From Ligustrum vulgare (taxonomy: Eukaryota > Streptophyta > Magnoliopsida > Lamiales > Oleaceae): a stretch of 64,000 nucleotides of DNA. Made by a program: the position numbers and the translations under genes. Under the pieces are notes generated by a model. It made no database searches and was not told the DNA's origin. It saw only the letters and a list, made by a program, of their open reading frames with translations. The stretch covers positions 59,470,040 through 59,534,039 of the forward strand of contig OY743176.1 of NCBI GenBank assembly GCA_963555705.1, in the 5' to 3' direction. Shown piece after piece: positions 12,201 to 23,474 of the stretch; within the stretch, counting starts at the first letter, position 1; the number at the start of each line of letters is the position of its first letter.

Positions 12201-13973
12201 GATAGCTTGTCAGAAGCGCATCTTGGAACTTTAGAAGTCTCTTGGCATGGAATCTGGCTACGTACGGGAGTGAGGTTGGATGCAAATCGAACGTGGCACA
12301 ATAACGTAAAGGCCTGGCATGCACAGTGGCAGTATCAGCTTTTGTAAATCGAATAATTTCTTGCACCACCAGCCTCCATTCTTTGAAGTTGGAACCCTGT
12401 TTTGTGTGGGGGGGGGGGGGGGGTCTATTTTAATTGGATATATATAATAAACTGCAACTAAGTGGATTTAATAATTACAATAGAAATCACATTATTACAT
12501 TCTTATTTTAAACCATGCATTTTACAGGATCAACAGCTTTTCAACTACATATATCATCAACTTTTATCAAAATCTACTAAAATTCTGATTTTAATCTATA
12601 CCAAACAGAGGATTAATCTTCAAAGGCAAAGAAATTACAAATCGAGACACAACCTTGCAATCCATGGTAAGAATCATCAGTCAATACATTATTTTCTTTA
12701 TTCAGATGAACATTTACTTTTAACAGTAATATCACTATTTTTCATAGCAGGTAATGACGTATTGATTGAAGATTTCTTCTCTTTTCTATTTATATTTCTT
12801 ATTACGATCTACGTCATTAACATAATCCAATCTACACGTGGAAAAGCAGAGTATAATTGCATAATCATCACAGATCTTTTGGACCATATCAGTGACAATT
12901 ATCCCCATTTCTTCTATTCTTGAAATTAACTAACTTTTAATGTTATCATTACCAATCAAACTTGAAAGCTCAACGTGTGAACGGAAAAAGAAACAAAAAG
13001 AGTATCAAAATTTGTCCGAAAATTTTACAAAGATTTCAAATCATTGTGATTCTTTGATTCAATGAACACAAATAATTCAACTTCATGGTCTCCACCAAGT
13101 AAGAAAAAGACATCAACAGGATTTGGAGATTCTTCCACATTTGGTCATTTTTAAGGTCAACATAAGTAATGAATAAGCAAAAGAGCCGACAAACAAAACA
13201 TTCTAAATTTATCTGATTTGGAGATTCTCGTCATGCATATGGACATAAGGCAATTTTTGACGTAAACATGGAAAATGAATGAGCAAAAGATAGACAGCAA
13301 ATCTAAAAAACAACATAAAACAAACAAAATTTATCTGAATTTTAAGCCAATTGAAAACTTGTCTATTCTTTCTATTTTCAACATTATCCACCACAAATTT
13401 ACTTCAATTTGAATCTCAAGGAAAACTTAAACCAATTCTTGTAGTTAAAAAAGTACTAGAAATACGTACCCGAAATTTGGCCTTACTATCCTCTACCAGA
13501 TCCTTAAACTTTTCTACAAGCAACATCACCATCTCCGCACGGTTCAAAATCAACGAAACCAGCAAAAACCTGGCGTAAAACCTCAACTCCTTGAATCTAA
13601 CCCCACGATCCTCACTCGAACCTTCAAAATAATTCCTTTTAATTATAGCCTCGTAAAATATAAACGCTTCGAGCAGGAACCGGGCTTCACTAGTCCTCAA
13701 GTACTGGTTAAAATAAAGCTGGCCAATTCGGGATGCGATCTCCCCAATTTCCCAGCGTTGCAGGCCCGAAACAACCAATTTAGCCCGATTCTCCTGCTGA
13801 TACTTCCAGAGCCGCATGTAAGCCTTGAATACCTTATGGAAGAAGTGCCCATTTTGCTGGCCGCTTCTTCCACCGTACGGATGCAGCGGCACGTCACGTA
13901 CACGCGCGAATTTCCGTTCAGCAGTCTCCACCAGAGTTCTAAATGTCGTAACTATATGATCCTCCTTCGACAT
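9292..13973 (-). CDS. SCAI: SCAI homologue (DUF3550/UPF0682), nine exons
   Basis: Exons in transcript order: 13973-13470, 12396-12190, 12102-11860, 11670-11604, 11518-11327, 11211-11120, 10129-9947, 9878-9742, 9478-9292. They join in frame to 1812 nt, 603 codons plus stop, close to the usual plant length as I recall it. Landmarks: MSKEDHIVTTFRTLVETAER (N-terminus), NFKEWRLVVQEIIRFTKA (exon 2), LHPTSLPYVARFHAKRLLKF, CEELPTDSVMLIYLSASG (exon 4), CDIIPFTRRPLFLIIDSDNS (exon 6), LHGAERGEPAALFLSP (exon 7), DMYKDSLNVISTAFTEWEVI (exon 8). Animal SCAI is a nuclear cofactor that restrains the MRTF/SRF pathway and acts in DNA-break repair. The plant role is less clear. All introns are GT-AG except intron 6, which fits only GC-AG. 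No premature stop is present. It is the only intact-looking cellular gene in the window. Confidence 0.93.
10130..11119 (-). other. SCAI intron 6, GC-AG type, carrying a MITE
   Basis: The donor reads AAG|GCAGGT and the acceptor CTCTCAG|GTT. Using the nearby GT four bases downstream instead puts the next exon out of frame, with a stop within a few codons. The GC donor keeps the frame and gives ...DNSHAFK-VLHGAERGEP. The intron holds a small MITE at 10630-10770. Confidence 0.75.
10630..10770. mobile_element. Tourist-like MITE in SCAI intron 6
   Basis: 141 bp. Left end GAGCTTGTTTGGTAATGG; right end, reverse complemented, GGCTCTGTTTGCTAATGG. It is flanked by TAA on both sides, the 3-bp target of PIF/Harbinger-type MITEs. 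Confidence 0.75.
12397..13469 (-). other. SCAI intron 1, with a poly-C acceptor tract
   Basis: The intron runs from CGG|GTACGT to AAAACAG|GGT. On the sense strand a run of 16 C (12408-12423) lies 8 bases before the AG, a very long pure-C pyrimidine tract. Small open frames inside (for example 12462-12923 on the plus strand) are AT-rich chance frames. Confidence 0.75.
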
Positions 13974-14127
13974 AATGAAACGAACCCAAAAAAAAAAAAC
14001 TCAACCCAGTTGATTTTTCATCCGGTTTATCATTTTCCTTGGTCCTAACCGGGTGCCTTGCAGATTATCTGTCGACAGAAGGTGAATTTGTTTTAGAGGC
14101 GTTAAGAGTGAGCTGGGAAATTGAGGA

Positions 14128-14150
14128 ATACGTATATATATTTGTATTTG
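14128..14150 (-). promoter_or_regulatory. Possible TATA box of the SCAI homologue
   Basis: The sense strand reads AAATACAAATATATATACG about 160-180 bp before the ATG at 13973. This is a plausible TATA position if the 5' UTR is about 130 bp. The region is AT-rich, so the call is tentative. Confidence 0.35.
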
Positions 14151-14306
14151 TATATGAGTTTGAAGGGTTCTATGATTAACAATGGCAGCGGTGCAGAGGG
14201 GACGGGCGGATGTGACATTGGATTTGATTTTGGTAAATGCGAGGTGGTAGAGGAGAGTGTACAGTTGTTTTTTAGGTAGCGATGGATTTGACAGTGCAAT
14301 TCCGGC

Positions 14307-14342
14307 GTGTGTTGTGTGTGTGTGTGAGAGAGAGAGAGAGAG
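14307..14342. repeat. GT/GA microsatellite upstream of SCAI
   Basis: A (GT)n run passes into (GA)n. On the gene strand this is a CT-rich then AC-rich tract, common near plant promoters. Confidence 0.85.
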
Positions 14343-14582
14343 TGACCTGTATTAATAACACGTGGGGTTATATTTCATTTAAGCTGGCATTGAAGCCGTC
14401 CCCACGTGTAGAAGTATAGAAAAGAATAAAAGCAAGAAAATAATATGGCTAATTTCTTCTTTATCATGTTGGAGAATTTGATAGTTGTGAGTTAAATTTG
14501 GTTTTAATTTTTCAGCAAGATATATGTCTAATTTCTTCTTTATTATCCACCACCTCAGTCCAACCAATCATACAATAGCCAT

Positions 14583-15244
14583 AAGAGACGAAGTTAGAGA
14601 GGGGCAAGGGGGTGACCGTCCCCCAACATTGTCCTCTGTCCACTATTTCTAATTAATTTGTAATGTATTTTTTAGTTTTGTCCCTGCAAAAATTTTGACT
14701 CGTCCCGCAAAATTTTGAATTTTTTTAATTGATAAATATTGACCCAATATCTTAAACTTTAAAATTCAACAATACAAAAGTCTTAAGACAATGTTGCATA
14801 GTAGAATGAAAAATGATTTTTTGTCTAGTACCATGCTTGTGTATATAGAGAAGGAGATTGTTGATACTTTTCCATTAGATTCTCTTATTGATGAGTTAGA
14901 AATGATGAGAAGAAAGAGAGACCAATTTCAGATGTTCAAGTCATCTCTACCATCTGTTATGTAGATGGCAGTTTACTTTTGTCTTTTTTATGTTCATCTA
15001 ACATTCATATTTTCAATTTGCATAGCGTTAGATACATTAGATGGACAAATTGTTTTTGTATCGACAAACTGATTGTCTTTTTTGTCAGTAAATTTAACTT
15101 GCCTATTTTGGTACTTAAAATCGTCGTTTTCAATGCTCTTAGTTAAAAAAAAAAATCGGGGACGGAACCCTCGGGAGGGTGCCCCGCCCCCCTCCACCCC
15201 CGTATTTTCGTCCCCCCAAAAATTGAATCCTAACTACGTCCCTG
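14583..15244 (+). mobile_element. hAT-like element with 8-bp target duplication
   Basis: Flanked by ATAGCCAT on both sides (14575-14582 and 15245-15252). Ends: AAGAGACGAAGTTAG on the left; CAGGGACGTAGTTAG when the right end is reverse complemented. The 8-bp duplication and CAGGGACG-type end fit the hAT superfamily. It is 662 bp, about 600 bp upstream of SCAI, and keeps a transposase tail. Confidence 0.85.
14797..14964 (+). pseudogene. C-terminal tail of a hAT transposase
   Basis: An open frame ending at TAG 14962-14964 reads SSTMLVYIEKEIVDTFPLDS, then LIDELEMMRRKRDQF. This resembles the C-terminal end of TTF-type zinc-finger (ZMYM1-like) hAT transposases, where LVYIEKEI and IIDEF motifs close the protein. 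The rest of the transposase is absent, so the host element is a deletion derivative. Confidence 0.65.
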
Positions 15245-15623
15245 ATAGCCATGGTGCTTTGCTGGTAATAAAGATTAAATAATGAATTGTTTTATACCAT
15301 ATTATCTCAAAGAAGAATGATAAAAAGACCCAAATACCTCTTTCAAGGTCATATCAAATTTCCTCTCTGTCACTCACGTAAATACAACATTGCTCCGTCA
15401 AGCCTTCACATATTGCGAAATTGAATCTCTTGAAGTCTAGCTCAGTTTGGTTCAGAGCTTCCTCTCAAACATGATCATTGCATAATTGCATTGATAAGTT
15501 ATTGTCTTACCCCAACTATCAAAATAGATGCAAACCCTCCCCAAGCGGATTCCACCTTTTGATAATCATCAAGGCTCTCGACTAAATAGTAAAACTACTT
15601 TTAATTTTTTATGATCTCAAATG

Positions 15624-15674
15624 GACGGATCTAGCCTATTGCGAGGGTTGTCGGTCGCTCGTGCTAGATCCGTC
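15624..15674. repeat. 12-bp inverted repeat around GACGGATCTAGC
   Basis: GACGGATCTAGC at 15624-15635 is followed 27 bases later by its exact complement GCTAGATCCGTC (15663-15674). A degenerate third copy (CTAGATTCGTCCC) lies near 15783. This may be a decayed terminal inverted repeat. Confidence 0.55.
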
Positions 15675-16295
15675 AATTTTTTTTTTTTTTGCTTATAATT
15701 AGGCGTAAAAATTTAATTTTTTCTCTTACTCTTTGGCGACCGCTCATGCTCACCTCAATCCGCTCGTGCTCAATCATGATCCTAGATTCGTCCCAACCAA
15801 TATATTCAAACGTTATAGTCTCAGATTAATCTTCCTAGACAGGAAGCGTCTAATTTTCCATTAAATCACGATTCTCATCAAAACAATTCCATTTAAAAAT
15901 CTCAAGCATTGATCTAAGGTTCGAGATTAGTTACATAAATTTATACATGCAAGGATCGTGTGAAAAATGTAATGAAGATTTGAATTGGTGATTCTATTTA
16001 ATACTTATTGCACAATTACGGAGTTCTATCCGAGGTTGAGAGCTAATAATGTCTCATTTTTGTTTTGTTTGTATTGCTTATTAATAACAGTATGTATGTA
16101 TGGATTATTCTAAATTTTACTTCTACAAAACTTTTGTAAACTTAAAAATATATTCACAATTTTTTTTTTTTAATTTTTTAAATCACACGTGTTCACAATG
16201 TTACCCTTTAGCTAGCTAATCGAATGTGATACAAGAGTATAAATTACACGTTTTGACAATAGAAGGGAGTAATATATAAACAAAAAAAGAATTAA

Positions 16296-16466
16296 GGCTC
16301 CTTTTGACGGCTGAAATAAATAGAATTTGATTTATAATGTGTATTATTTGGGTTTTAAGATAGGATGTGGTTAAAAATTAGAAATAGAAAATGTTTGTGA
16401 TTAAAAAATGATTTGAAAAATTGTGCCCATTATAATTTGTATTAAAATGTCCAGCCAAACATGGCC
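16296..16466. mobile_element. Tourist-like MITE
   Basis: 171 bp flanked by TAA. Ends GGCTCCTTTTGACGGCTGAA and, reverse complemented, GGCCATGTTTGGCTGGAC, an imperfect match. The left inner sequence (CGGCTGAAATAAATAGAATT) recurs inverted at 26916-26953. Confidence 0.65.
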
Positions 16467-16725
16467 TAAATATAGAGCCTAAAAATTATGGGAGAGTAAT
16501 TTTTTAATCTTTCTCTCCCATTTTTTTTTTTTTTTTTTTTTGAAAGAGCCAGACAAATTATAATGATTAGTGAAAATAACACTTCGAAATGGGAAAAGGC
16601 AAAATTATTTTCTTGAATGTGATTGCAACCCACTTGCTTAAAACTCAATTTGGCCATTAAGCTTTATAACAGTTGATGATTAATTAAAAAAATAAAATAA
16701 AATATCACCTTCTATTTTTAATCAA

Positions 16726-19282
16726 CTAGCAAATCACCCGTGCGATGCACAAATATATTGCTATAATTAAAAATATATTTTCACATCGAAATAAATTCGA
16801 TAAAATTGTAAAAAACTAATTAAATATCCCGAGGGAGAAAATATGAAATTATATTTAAATTTTAAAGGAGAAACAATATGGAACTATTATTTAAGACTTT
16901 TGAAAACCTCTTTCATTAAATACTATATTTGTCATTATATTAGGTTGATTTCCGTCATTGTCGCACATCAATATCTTTAACCCACTTAAATTTGTAACCC
17001 TTGAGATGGTAGTATGAATAGTATGATGTAACGCTTTTTTAATTCACTTTTTTTTTTTTGGCAAAATGTCTTCACACTAACACGCTTTCCCTGTTGAATG
17101 TATATAGTTGTGTACTCAAAATAACGTTGCATATCTTATTTAATCCATTTTGTATATATAATGTTATGTACTCATAAATTTACTACATCTATATCTATAT
17201 ATATATATGTTCTTGTATCTCCATATCCAAAATAATTTTTCAATTTATGTACTCTTTTTATATGTTACATTATATTGTGTTTGATTTATTAAAAAAAAAA
17301 AAAATCTTTGTTGCCTAACTATAAGAAAATATTCCATTCAGTTAAGATAATCATTTGTAAAAAGCATCTAAACAAATAATGAAGAAAACATAATGAACAA
17401 TAGTTTGTCTATTTAATGTTAGATTATATCGTGCTTGTTTTGTAAATAATACTTTGTCTAACCGAGCAAGGGGCACCATGAAAATTTCTCACCCGCCACT
17501 TGACGGTAAGCATTGGGTGTCATGTACGACCCACTAACACCCTGCAATAGGGGGAGGAAAACCTTATAATTTCCGATAAAACCTATTGAACAATAGCGTG
17601 CTTAAGTAATTAGTTAATTTGCAAGGAACGTCATAATAAAAAATAAAAAAAACACTTATTGAAACAAAATTGTACAAACGAAATATAAGTACCTCAAGGG
17701 TTTAAGATGCAAATTGTGCAATGTTAAATTTCGAAAACAAAGTAAAAGAAGCTTCCATGAACTAAGGCTGTGTTTGATATAGCTTGATTTGCCTGGAAAA
17801 TGTTAAATCGTGAAAAATATTTTCCACCTTTTGTATTTGATTGGTGTTTGATTGACAAAATTTGTCTTGAAAAATGTTTTTTTAGGTACAATCATTTAAA
17901 ATACAACTACCTCATTTGCTTTGAAAATATTTTCTTACCTATTTACTGAGAAAATATTTTCCACCTAAGGTGAAAAATTCTTTTGCGTCACGTTTGATCA
18001 TTTTTGTTGTTGTTAATTGACTTATTTTTTTCTAGAAATTAATATTATTATTATCAAGTACAAATGAATAAAAAAAAAAATTTTTTTTTAATTAAAATAG
18101 TTAAATTTTGATTTATTTGCTACGGAGAATAATATCAATCAAACAACAAAATTAGGAAAATTTCCCACTTTTTCACCTGGAAAATTAATTTAATCAAACA
18201 ATTCCAATTGACATTTTTTAGGAAAATAATTTACAGGCAAATCAATTCTTAGAAAATATTTTCTTACAATTTATTTTCCATCTTTTCAATCAAACACAGC
18301 CTAAAAGATATAAATTTTAAAATTAATTTTTTTTTTTTTTTACAAAGGATTAATAAAAGATTCCATATTTTAGCATAGATTACGGAACAGTACGAATGAA
18401 ATAACGGAATAAGAAGTACGAACCACAAAAATAAATATTACTTTCCCGGCTGCAATCAAGAAAATAAGCGTAAACCAAATAACATAATAGTTTAAATTTA
18501 TAATTTAAATAGATAATTTAAAATAAAATTGGAAAATAAAATCTTATACTTAATGTTGGCTCGGACGTTTACAATTAGAAATTATTGTATAAATCATTTA
18601 AGCAAGTATTTGTTAAACAAAATTAACTGATTTATAAATCAGTTTATAAACTACACAATTTTTCAAAACACTTTTTAATCATACACATTTTTCTGTTCAA
18701 TTATCAACCAATATTTTTTACTTCAAAATTATTAATAAATCAATTTATAAACCACACAGTGTTACCAAAAAGATGCTAAATGGTGGCTCACAAATGTTGT
18801 TCGTATATATTTATGCATCAAACCTGATAATAAAACCAGAAAACAGAAATTAAATGTAAATTCCATGATGGCCTTAAATGGTGTTTCACATGTTTTCAAT
18901 TTATAATATCAATAAAATTAGTAATTATTGTATAAATCACTTAAATGGTGGCTCCCAATTCAATGTTCAATACACAAAACATGAATACTAAGAAATGGTT
19001 GTAGCAAGAGGCAGTAAATGATAGCACACAAACGGCAGTTCATATTACAATTTCGCGTTGAAAAGAGAAACTCAATAAATCAACGTAAAAAACCAACAGT
19101 ACACGTTTCAAGGCAAATAATTAATGATATAAAAAGTGAATGCAAGAAATTGGGTAATAAAATCAGAAAAATAAATAAATTAAATGTTAATTTCAAAATG
19201 ACGGGAAACTATGTGAAAATAGTAGGTGCAGACAACCTTATTATAATAACCTTATATTATAATATAGATAGATAGATATAGA
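16726..19282 (-). mobile_element. Putative Helitron, minus orientation
   Basis: On the minus strand it would start TCTATATCTATCTATCTATA (plus 19282 leftwards, after an A) and end with a GTGCATCGCAC-GGGTGATTTG hairpin region and CTAG at 16726-16729, followed by T. The termini and A/T insertion site fit. It has no coding capacity and contains the MITE at 17766-18301. Pairing of the two ends is inferred. Confidence 0.5.
17766..18301. mobile_element. Tourist-like MITE, long
   Basis: 536 bp with 13-bp perfect terminal repeats (GGCTGTGTTTGAT) and TAA on both sides. Internal sequence is rich in inverted TTTTCC/GGAAAA blocks. No coding. Confidence 0.8.
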
Positions 19283-19919
19283 TTCTGGTGGCTTGCCATT
19301 CACCATTTGAAAATATTGGCTTCTCAGCCTTCTCTCTTCTTTTCAAAGGGAATAAAGTTTTGCATTCATTTACTTTTACTTTTTCTTTTTCTTTTTCATT
19401 CTTCTTAAGGTCACGTATCTTAGATTCATGGAACAAAATTGAAATCCATAAAAACATCATTTTCTTCATCTTTTTTAAAGGTTTTTCCATCCTACAATCC
19501 ATGAATATGATGAAATCAACAAGAAAATGAACACTTTTCAATATTTAGGGAGGACAGAGGGCAGTGCTAGGCAGAGGAGGCAAAGTTAGAATAAAAATAT
19601 TTCATTTTCACCTCATGTACTTAATTATTTTAAATATGATTTAGTATAAAAAATTCAAAAAAAAAAAAAAAGTCGAGATGGGGCATGATCGCCCCTACCA
19701 AAACTCCAGAACAGAAAAATTTAATAAAAAACGAAAAAATGTGAAGAATTTAAGGGGGAAAAAAAAAACCCAAACCTACTCCATGGATGGGGCCGTAGAT
19801 TTTATTTAACCTTATACTCCTTATAAATTTTTCTCCCCTACCAGGTAATACCCTACCCTCACAAAATCACCCACCCCACCCCACCTCATTTCCATTTTCC
19901 CCACCCCCTCTCTCTCTCT

Positions 19920-19948
19920 CCCGGGTAGGAGAGCTTCTCCTACCCGGG
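19920..19948. repeat. Perfect GC-rich hairpin
   Basis: CCCGGGTAGGAGA, a GCT loop, then TCTCCTACCCGGG: a 13-bp perfect stem, just after a CT microsatellite and 31 bp before a MITE. Confidence 0.85.
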
Positions 19949-19979
19949 ACGGATTTAGGAGAGCATTTCTGTATACTTA

Positions 19980-20158
19980 GCCCTTGTTTGAGCCCCATTA
20001 ATTCAATTTAAAATTTGGGTTTTGAAAATCTAATGATTAAAAAGTGGTTTGAAAAGTAAAAAATTGTGGGCTTGACTTTTTTGGATGGTTGAGATTGATT
20101 ACTGTAGAAAAAATTTGTAAAAAGAAAAAAGGAGAAATAATGGGGCTCAAACAAGGGC
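19980..20158. mobile_element. Tourist-like MITE with perfect ends
   Basis: 179 bp. The first 20 bases (GCCCTTGTTTGAGCCCCATT) are matched exactly by the inverted right end. TTA flanks both sides. The perfect ends suggest a fairly young insertion. Confidence 0.85.
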
Positions 20159-20311
20159 TTATTCTATAAATTTAATATTTAAGACTTCTTTAACAATTTC
20201 ACTTTAATTACAAATAAAAGTCGCTAATATGCTACTCCCTCCACAAATAAAAGTATTTCTCTTTTCCTTATTAAGAGTACATTAATGTCTTGATTTTCTA
20301 ATATATCACTA

Positions 20312-21455
20312 CTAGTATTTACCTTATGCGATGCACGGAAATTATTTTCCGTAATATCTATTTAGATAAGTATTCATAAAATGTTAATACTTTTACATAA
20401 TCAAAACAAATAAAATGTATAAAATAATAATATTCTATTACAATAATTATTAAAATTTAAAAAATAATGTCCATGTTTGGTATGGAATAAAATCAGGATT
20501 TTAGTAGATTTTGGTTGAAAGCTGTAGGACCTACGAAATGTGTAGTTAAAATTAATTATTCACTTTGAGTTGAATTTTAGTAAAAAAATTTAGAGTTATC
20601 AAACATGAAAAATATAACTAATCCAAATTATTAAAAACTTATTTGAACAGTAAATGATGATTTGTATATTTAAATCATAAAATGTCAATTTATATATTTA
20701 AATAATAAATGATCCTAGGTTTAAATAATTTTTATGAGTTATTGTTAATTCATTGCAAATTTACATGATTTCAGCATTTGCCTCTTGTATTTAACATTTT
20801 TTTCAACTTTTATTCAAAAAGAATTATTCAAAAATTATAAATGTGTGTTTATTCTCAATCCAACAAATATTTATAAATATTTAACCAATAAAATTATACT
20901 TTTATTTACAAATTAAAGAAGTTAAATTAATAATTACAAAAAATCTTCAATTATTATTATTATACAACAATCCGACAACGTGGGAAATCAAGAAGGTATA
21001 TCGAAAATCTTATGCTATATAATCTTTAAACAATTATTAAAATTAAGAACGATTAAAAATATTAGCATCAGTCGATAACTTTGTCTATAAATTTATTTAC
21101 AGACATCACATTTTTCACACACCTTTTAACTATACACATTTTTTGAAACCATTTTTCAACCACTCATTCTATCTCGAAAATAATAATATATATTTTTTTA
21201 TTTATAAACAAAAACAAAACATTTGAATGGAGGTTTTAATTTTTAAATAGTTAATAATAATATATATTTTAGAAAATATCATTTATTATTTAAAGGATAA
21301 TAAATATTATTTACACAGATTTTTATTTTATTTTTATTTTTATTTTTTTTCCTAAAAATCGTAAGTACATTTTTTTATGAAAAATGACATTTAATGATTC
21401 TCTCTCATCACTTCTACTTTTTATATATGTATATAAATATAGATATAGATATAGA
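20312..21455 (-). mobile_element. Small non-autonomous Helitron, minus orientation
   Basis: On the minus strand it starts near TCTATATCTATATTTATATA (after A) and ends GTGCATCGCATAAGG...CTAG at 20312-20315 before T. The length of about 1.14 kb is close to the 1.1-kb Helitron at 6437. The exact 5' base is uncertain because the TATAGA motif is repeated. Confidence 0.6.
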
Positions 21456-22566
21456 TATATTTAATATGCATTATTATAAACAAATATGAATTATTCATTA
21501 TTCAATGTAGGGATAGATTAGGTAGAATGTAAGAAAATTTATAGTTTCAACATATATTAATTATGTTTTTTTAATCAGTATGATAGACACGAGCCTATTT
21601 TTATGGGGCGGGGAGTATTATTGATTAATTATAATTGTAAGTACTTTAAAAATATCTTCTTAACTGGTGGCTATATCACCTAATCACCTGAATAATTGCT
21701 TAATTAATTTCACAAGTAATTGCTTAATATTTAATTAGGTGTATGTGTTTGATATTGTTTAAAAAGAGTTTTTTGGAAATGAATAGTGATTTTTTGGAGA
21801 ATGGATGATTGAGATTTGATTGAAAAGTCAAATATTGTAGGCTTAACTTTTGATTGGAGGATTGAGATTGAATACTGTAAAAAAAAAGAAAAAAAAAAAA
21901 AGAAAATTTTAAATAGATTCAAACAAGGGTTAGGTGTTGTCCCCATGCCTCTATGATTTGATATTAATCATGAAAAACCATTTATGAATCTTTTTAATGT
22001 AAAATTCCATTCTATAGAAATACTTAAATCAGTATTATATAAAAGGGAACAAATAGGGCAGTTACAGTGCCAATTTGGTCCCAATTTCGGGCAGTTGCCT
22101 GCCCGAGCTGCCCGAATTTCAATTTTTTTTTTTTTTTTTACCAAAATAAAAAATTCAATAATTGTTAAATTGTACGTAACGAAAGAAGGAACCCACATTC
22201 TACATTGCAACATTCTATTCTTTATTCTACTTTCTTGTGACCCAGGAAAAAAAAATTCAAAATAAATGAGAAAATTGTGTTTGGTCCTTTTTATTTTATG
22301 AATAATGTGGTTTTGAATAGTATTTTCGAGAGAATGTGGGGTTAAAATGTAAAATAAAAATGATAAATTGACTAATATGAATAATTGAAATTGAGTATTG
22401 AATAAATTTTGTTTTTAAAAAATGGGGCCTGCTCAACTAAACCTATCTTGTCCTGAACTTCTACTATTATTGGATGCCTTGTGGGCTTGTTCTCTTTTAA
22501 TGTTTGATTAGACATTCCGTTATTGAGTCCCTACGTGTCCCTCCCTTAATAATCCACCATTTTGTG
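21456..22566. other. AT-rich DNA with decayed MITE sequence
   Basis: Contains a degraded MITE-like segment (about 21738-21930: GTGTATGTGTTTGATATTG and AGATTCAAACAAGGG). No gene seen; open frames here are chance frames. Confidence 0.45.
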
Positions 22567-22580
22567 CATTGATTCCTCTC

Positions 22581-22828
22581 ATAAAAAGGTGTAATCCACA
22601 CCTTGAGGGTTCGAATCGATCTTATCCTAAATCATTGGATCAAGTGGTAAATTACAAGATGTGCCTCCCAGAGGCCAGTGTGGAGGGTACTAAAGGTTCC
22701 CATGAGTGGTGGTAACTCCCGCTTGTCATAAGGCCAAATCCATTTTCAGGATTCGAACCTTGCACCCGATCGCGATGAGCGTGTTATCAGTCTTCCCCTT
22801 TGCTACTGGGAGATATGCCCTGGGAGCA
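22581..22828 (-). mobile_element. tRNA-derived SINE with 14-bp target duplication
   Basis: Flanked by CATTGATTCCTCTC at 22567-22580 and 22829-22842. On the minus strand it starts TGCTCCCAGGGC, has an A box TAGCAAAGGGG (22795-22805) and a B box GGTTCGAATCC (22749-22759) about 45 bp apart, and ends in CCTTTTTAT. It differs in sequence from the SINE family at 1690 and 30439. Confidence 0.88.
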
Positions 22829-22962
22829 CATTGATTCCTCTCGTGTCTACTGTGGAAGAATGCAGAGAGTCAAGATTCATATCACGTAATAGTCTTTATA
22901 GTCGATCGACTAACGTAATAGTGTATATATAGTTAAAATGAGTTTTAGAATTCAATAACTTA

Positions 22963-23167
22963 GGCTCTGTTCGGTAGATAAAAATCAGAATTTTAAATTT
23001 TGTGTTAGATTTATTTGTATTTTCTAGATAAAACGTGGAATTAAAAATTAGAGAGAGAAAATGTGGATGGTTAAAAAGCGATATGAGAAATTGTATAAAT
23101 TAAATTTGTTGTCTCTTTTTTCTTTTAGTCAATTAATTCACTAATTTAAATTTTACCGAACGGGCCC
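22963..23167. mobile_element. Tourist-like MITE
   Basis: 205 bp. Left end GGCTCTGTTCGGTA; right end, reverse complemented, GGGCCCGTTCGGTA. TTA on both sides. Confidence 0.75.
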
Positions 23168-23294
23168 TTAAATAGGATGATTCAAGAATAAATCTTATAT
23201 CTTACATAATATAATATAAAAGTAGGGGATATATAATTACCAAAATAAATATGTCAAGTTTTCCCTCCAAATCCTTCACTATATTAATGATTAG

Positions 23295-23474
23295 CCTCTG
23301 TTTTGCAACTCATTATAATGAGCAGTCGTCATTTTTTTTTTTTTTAAATTTCAAGGTAAATTTTGTGGTTAAAAATTGAAGGGAGAAAATGCGTGTGGTT
23401 AAAAAGTGATTTGAAAAATTATGTAAATTATAATGAGTAATAATTACTCATTATAATGAGTTGTCAAACAGAGG
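23295..23474. mobile_element. MITE with long terminal repeats
   Basis: 180 bp. Ends CCTCTGTTTTGCAACTCATT and, inverted, CCTCTGTTTGACAACTCATT, continuing through a shared ATAATGAG. TAG flanks both sides. Confidence 0.75.

Noticed and set aside
12462..12923. 153-codon plus-strand frame in SCAI intron 1
   Set aside because: AT-rich, no domain, and lies fully within an intron of a well-supported gene.
13351..14048. Plus-strand frames opposite SCAI exon 1
   Set aside because: Shadows of a conserved coding exon on the other strand.
22745..22810. tRNA gene on the minus strand
   Set aside because: A/B boxes belong to a SINE with a 14-bp target duplication; no full cloverleaf is seen.
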